Positions 63,801 through 64,000 of a DNA stretch of 64,000 bases are shown in pieces. Both the position numbers and the translations under genes were made by a program. The stretch comes from Chlamydiales bacterium. GTDB taxonomy: Bacteria > Chlamydiota > Chlamydiia > Chlamydiales > Criblamydiaceae. Under the pieces are notes generated by a model. The model was not told where the DNA came from. It made no database searches and worked only from the letters and a program-made list of their open reading frames with translations. Numbering within the stretch: the stretch's first letter is position 1; each line of letters starts with the position of its first letter. The DNA is taken from the NCBI GenBank assembly GCA_024233575.1, contig JACKPN010000004.1:146194-210193 (forward strand), in the 5' to 3' direction.

Positions 63801-64000
63801 GTACCGCTACTATCGCCGACTCTGACTACACACAGTTAACAACAACGACTCTTACCTTCAATCCAAATGAGACCTTCAAAAATATTATCGTACAAACAAC
63901 AGACGATACAAAACTAGAATCTGATGAGACTCTTTTCGTAAATCTAACAAACCCTGTCAATGTTACCATCTCTGACGCACAGGGTCTAGGTACTATCCTT
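57809..64000 (+). CDS. Giant DUF4347/DUF11/Calx-beta protein 3 (3' truncated by window)
   Basis: The frame is open from the ATG at 57809 to the window end (at least 2064 codons). The start MEMLKFELLEDRIVLDGAVA aligns with those of giants 1 and 2; an ATG at 57815 is possible. It lies only 40 bp behind giant 2, so co-transcription is likely. Order: tag, two DUF4347 domains, the Calx-beta-like domain shared with giant 2, an adhesin module (VLFARLYWVGG ... GWSIAIAYEDPAQ), DUF11, and Calx-beta. A cadherin-like module (VAVVGVDDTNGTWEFSINGG), a propeller-like module (GGFVITWSYS, HLIVWTDETG) and at least two more Calx-beta domains follow. The N-terminal 370 residues are clearly homologous to but more divergent than those of giants 1 and 2. 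It is probably another exported surface protein. Confidence 0.88.
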   Translation, partial: MEMLKFELLEDRIVLDGAVAHDVSDIPTAGDASPGEPVTNPNLVVVNENLRDVHTLKSSIKDDAVVLTYNDQTDDLLSLSAKISETLNGQKAASVSFVTDGSEGEFNLLHDKAVNSDTLEEKAMHDFWDNTASHIMQDGSINIIGSSVAKGDHGLEFIRKLEGLINASGDSQIAVHASTTPTGAIGLNGDWVMEYPPTGPPNEQTNPIANIFDLETISDWQGLLSAQKSSENNLLVIQGNLSDADLLENSAKDGVTVLVYEPNQSTLDSLYSSILESLNGEKADSIGFVTGGSDGRFNLLNGTAVDSQSLDNLDMQQFWHQVASNILPNGSINILGCNVGNGDIGLAFLNKFDSLLNSAGSDITVNASVDLTGNSDLGGDWSLEFSSTSQPVDAQALYFDAGVQDWNHLLAPGITATPTSGLTVNEFGTTDTFTVVLDEAPASDVIINLTLNPSDADEITLSDSDEFNQTSITLTFTTGDWSTPQTVTITGQLDTVTDGDQVIPITLDPSSSLDAGYQVLAPFDVTVTNQDVSGGERPFALQFNQTATGDVTYIGNSSLAPFDGTVTSGSQNNNEDMVWYNSDSDVNTFNSSNATLTLPTGANVLFARLYWVGGLSATGTTAATDNPLTPYDDSSVGPLDPNSRYTVLLDTPGTPGINYTTLTADQLDLETNLLHYNAYVDITSLVQAAGSGVYTVANIQSGQGDNGGASAGWSIAIAYEDPAQTTFRDLSIFDGYVSVRNSGSSVNVVLSGFRAPSAGTIDAKLTVFADEGDRGGSGDSLTVTGSNSITLSNSLNPTNDFFNSSITQLDSNGNPFLVTSRDPNFDPSLSIDIDQADFSGALANNDTSATITMTTAPSVGDNYYVSSFGTSILIHQAELDITKTVSNITAPGEDVYAGDTLEYEIAITNNGADFGDDVVLSDLIPTNSTYVSGSLEITQNPGGSTGAQTDGIGDDFADFDGSQAIFYLGAGATFSTGGTLSSGDTAIVHFRVTVDSVSAGTLISNTATSTWTNRDLANTGNSSSNPADVTVVDPPTITIADNSVSEGDSGTTNLVLTVTASSAVNRTIFFDASTSDGTATLADGDYVQLINSLFTFNPSISNGTVTIGLNGDISFEADETLTITLSSLVGANPTGSNLVAQGTILNDDVNNAPTLNTAADMNLTSIDEDYYNNPGDQISVILASDGVIPDPITDPDSIGSEGVAVIGIDNTNGRWQYSVGDHVSWTDFDPGTAFTNATLLDVGDYVRFVPDANYNGSSTITFHAWDQTNGASAGDTGVDLTGQTGSANAFSVDSNTMNLEVLQVNDQPVIANDTDPTLTDVENSDPNPSGDTIAAVLASGAVTITDADPLDVHGVAVVGVDDTNGTWEFSINGGSTWTSFTDATNPNAVSETDAVVLRPTDLVRFLPDVGYSGTVTNGLDFKAWDQSNSPGVSAGDVVDTTGYYNFGPEIRVNSSTSGSQYGPEMITIGADRHLIVWTDETGSSIRAQVVDDTGTFIGSQQTLTTGTTHSDQWGVDLLNNGNVVLTYVKLDGDAEGTFFNIYQPNLMTGTLSTVVSGTRANQTITGDQSQPDVAALSGGGFVITWSYSNTPANLSTLDLAYRVFNANGSAATNDIFVTNGNGIGEFSTRAFALDNNQFVFSWNVSPSTLNRFAVFDSGGQISNTITETDANYGFDNRGGAVLANGSIIYLWTGADSNGNGAAYRTYSFDGATITPLTSQNFINDNEVGNQLFSFQSTSVATDVGAGWLGTYYDSIGDTDGSAAVLLKLFDNNNNLVYPETIINETTTGIQGSPVVVNLVDATYMFAYSGNVVGDSSGVAIRIINLIGPQSPYSAEIESASVTVLDPPDITIDDVSQIEGNSGTTTFSFTVRLSKASPVDIDVTYSTADQTAQDENGDNDYLSSSDTLQILSGETTGTINITVNGDVTPEAHETFFVNLNSASLGTITDSQAQGTILNDDTTASIDDVSVLEGGQLSFTVTLSYASAQTVTVDYATGDGTATIADSDYTQLTTTTLTFNPNETFKNIIVQTTDDTKLESDETLFVNLTNPVNVTISDAQGLGTIL

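Overview
The window looks like part of a chromosome from an amoeba- or animal-associated member of the Chlamydiota (Parachlamydiales-like). This is an inference. It rests on a BTB/POZ plus leucine-rich-repeat protein of the kind used as host-directed effectors, several long proteins I cannot assign, and a compact genome with ATGA stop/start overlaps. No rRNA, tRNA or taxonomic marker is present, so the placement is tentative.

Positions 1-4900 hold the 3' end of acs (acetyl-CoA synthetase) in a tight operon with an alpha/beta hydrolase and a NUDIX hydrolase. Then come a convergent two-gene operon (small unknown protein, PEBP-family protein), a SAM methyltransferase and two small, possibly related, hydrophobic unknown proteins. 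Positions 4919-16662 hold a complete histidine-utilisation pathway (hutH, hutU, hutI, hutG: histidine to glutamate plus formamide). Three long unknown proteins (455, 498 and 1133 aa) are woven into the same transcription unit. Positions 16817-21647 hold the BTB-LRR protein, an asparagine-synthetase-like protein whose two catalytic signatures are both altered, and a methyltransferase. A short minus-strand RNA at 21654-21750 has the conserved core of the bacterial signal recognition particle RNA (ffs).

Positions 21803-64000 form one apparent system. A PqqD-like/M50 protease/HlyD fusion on the minus strand is divergent from a TolC-like outer-membrane lipoprotein, a periplasmic adaptor and a GAF-HlyD membrane-fusion protein. 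These are followed by three giant proteins of 4486 aa, 5166 aa and at least 2064 aa; the third runs off the window. All three giants start with the same short tag (LEDRIVLDGA), carry two tandem DUF4347 domains, and then dozens of Calx-beta domains. They also carry DUF11-type modules and, in the second, a right-handed beta-helix. Two perfectly periodic coding arrays (12 x 351 bp, 9 x 381 bp) sit in giant 1 and one (11 x 381 bp) in giant 2. The layout suggests a type-I-like export system dedicated to giant surface proteins, but no ABC ATPase gene is visible here.

The giants are mosaics. Giant 2 has the promoter and N-terminus of giant 1, an internal block shared with giant 3, repeat cassettes shared with giant 1, and the giant 1 C-terminus. 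This points to repeated recombination among the three neighbours. Assembly collapse or expansion in the arrays should be kept in mind when using their copy numbers.
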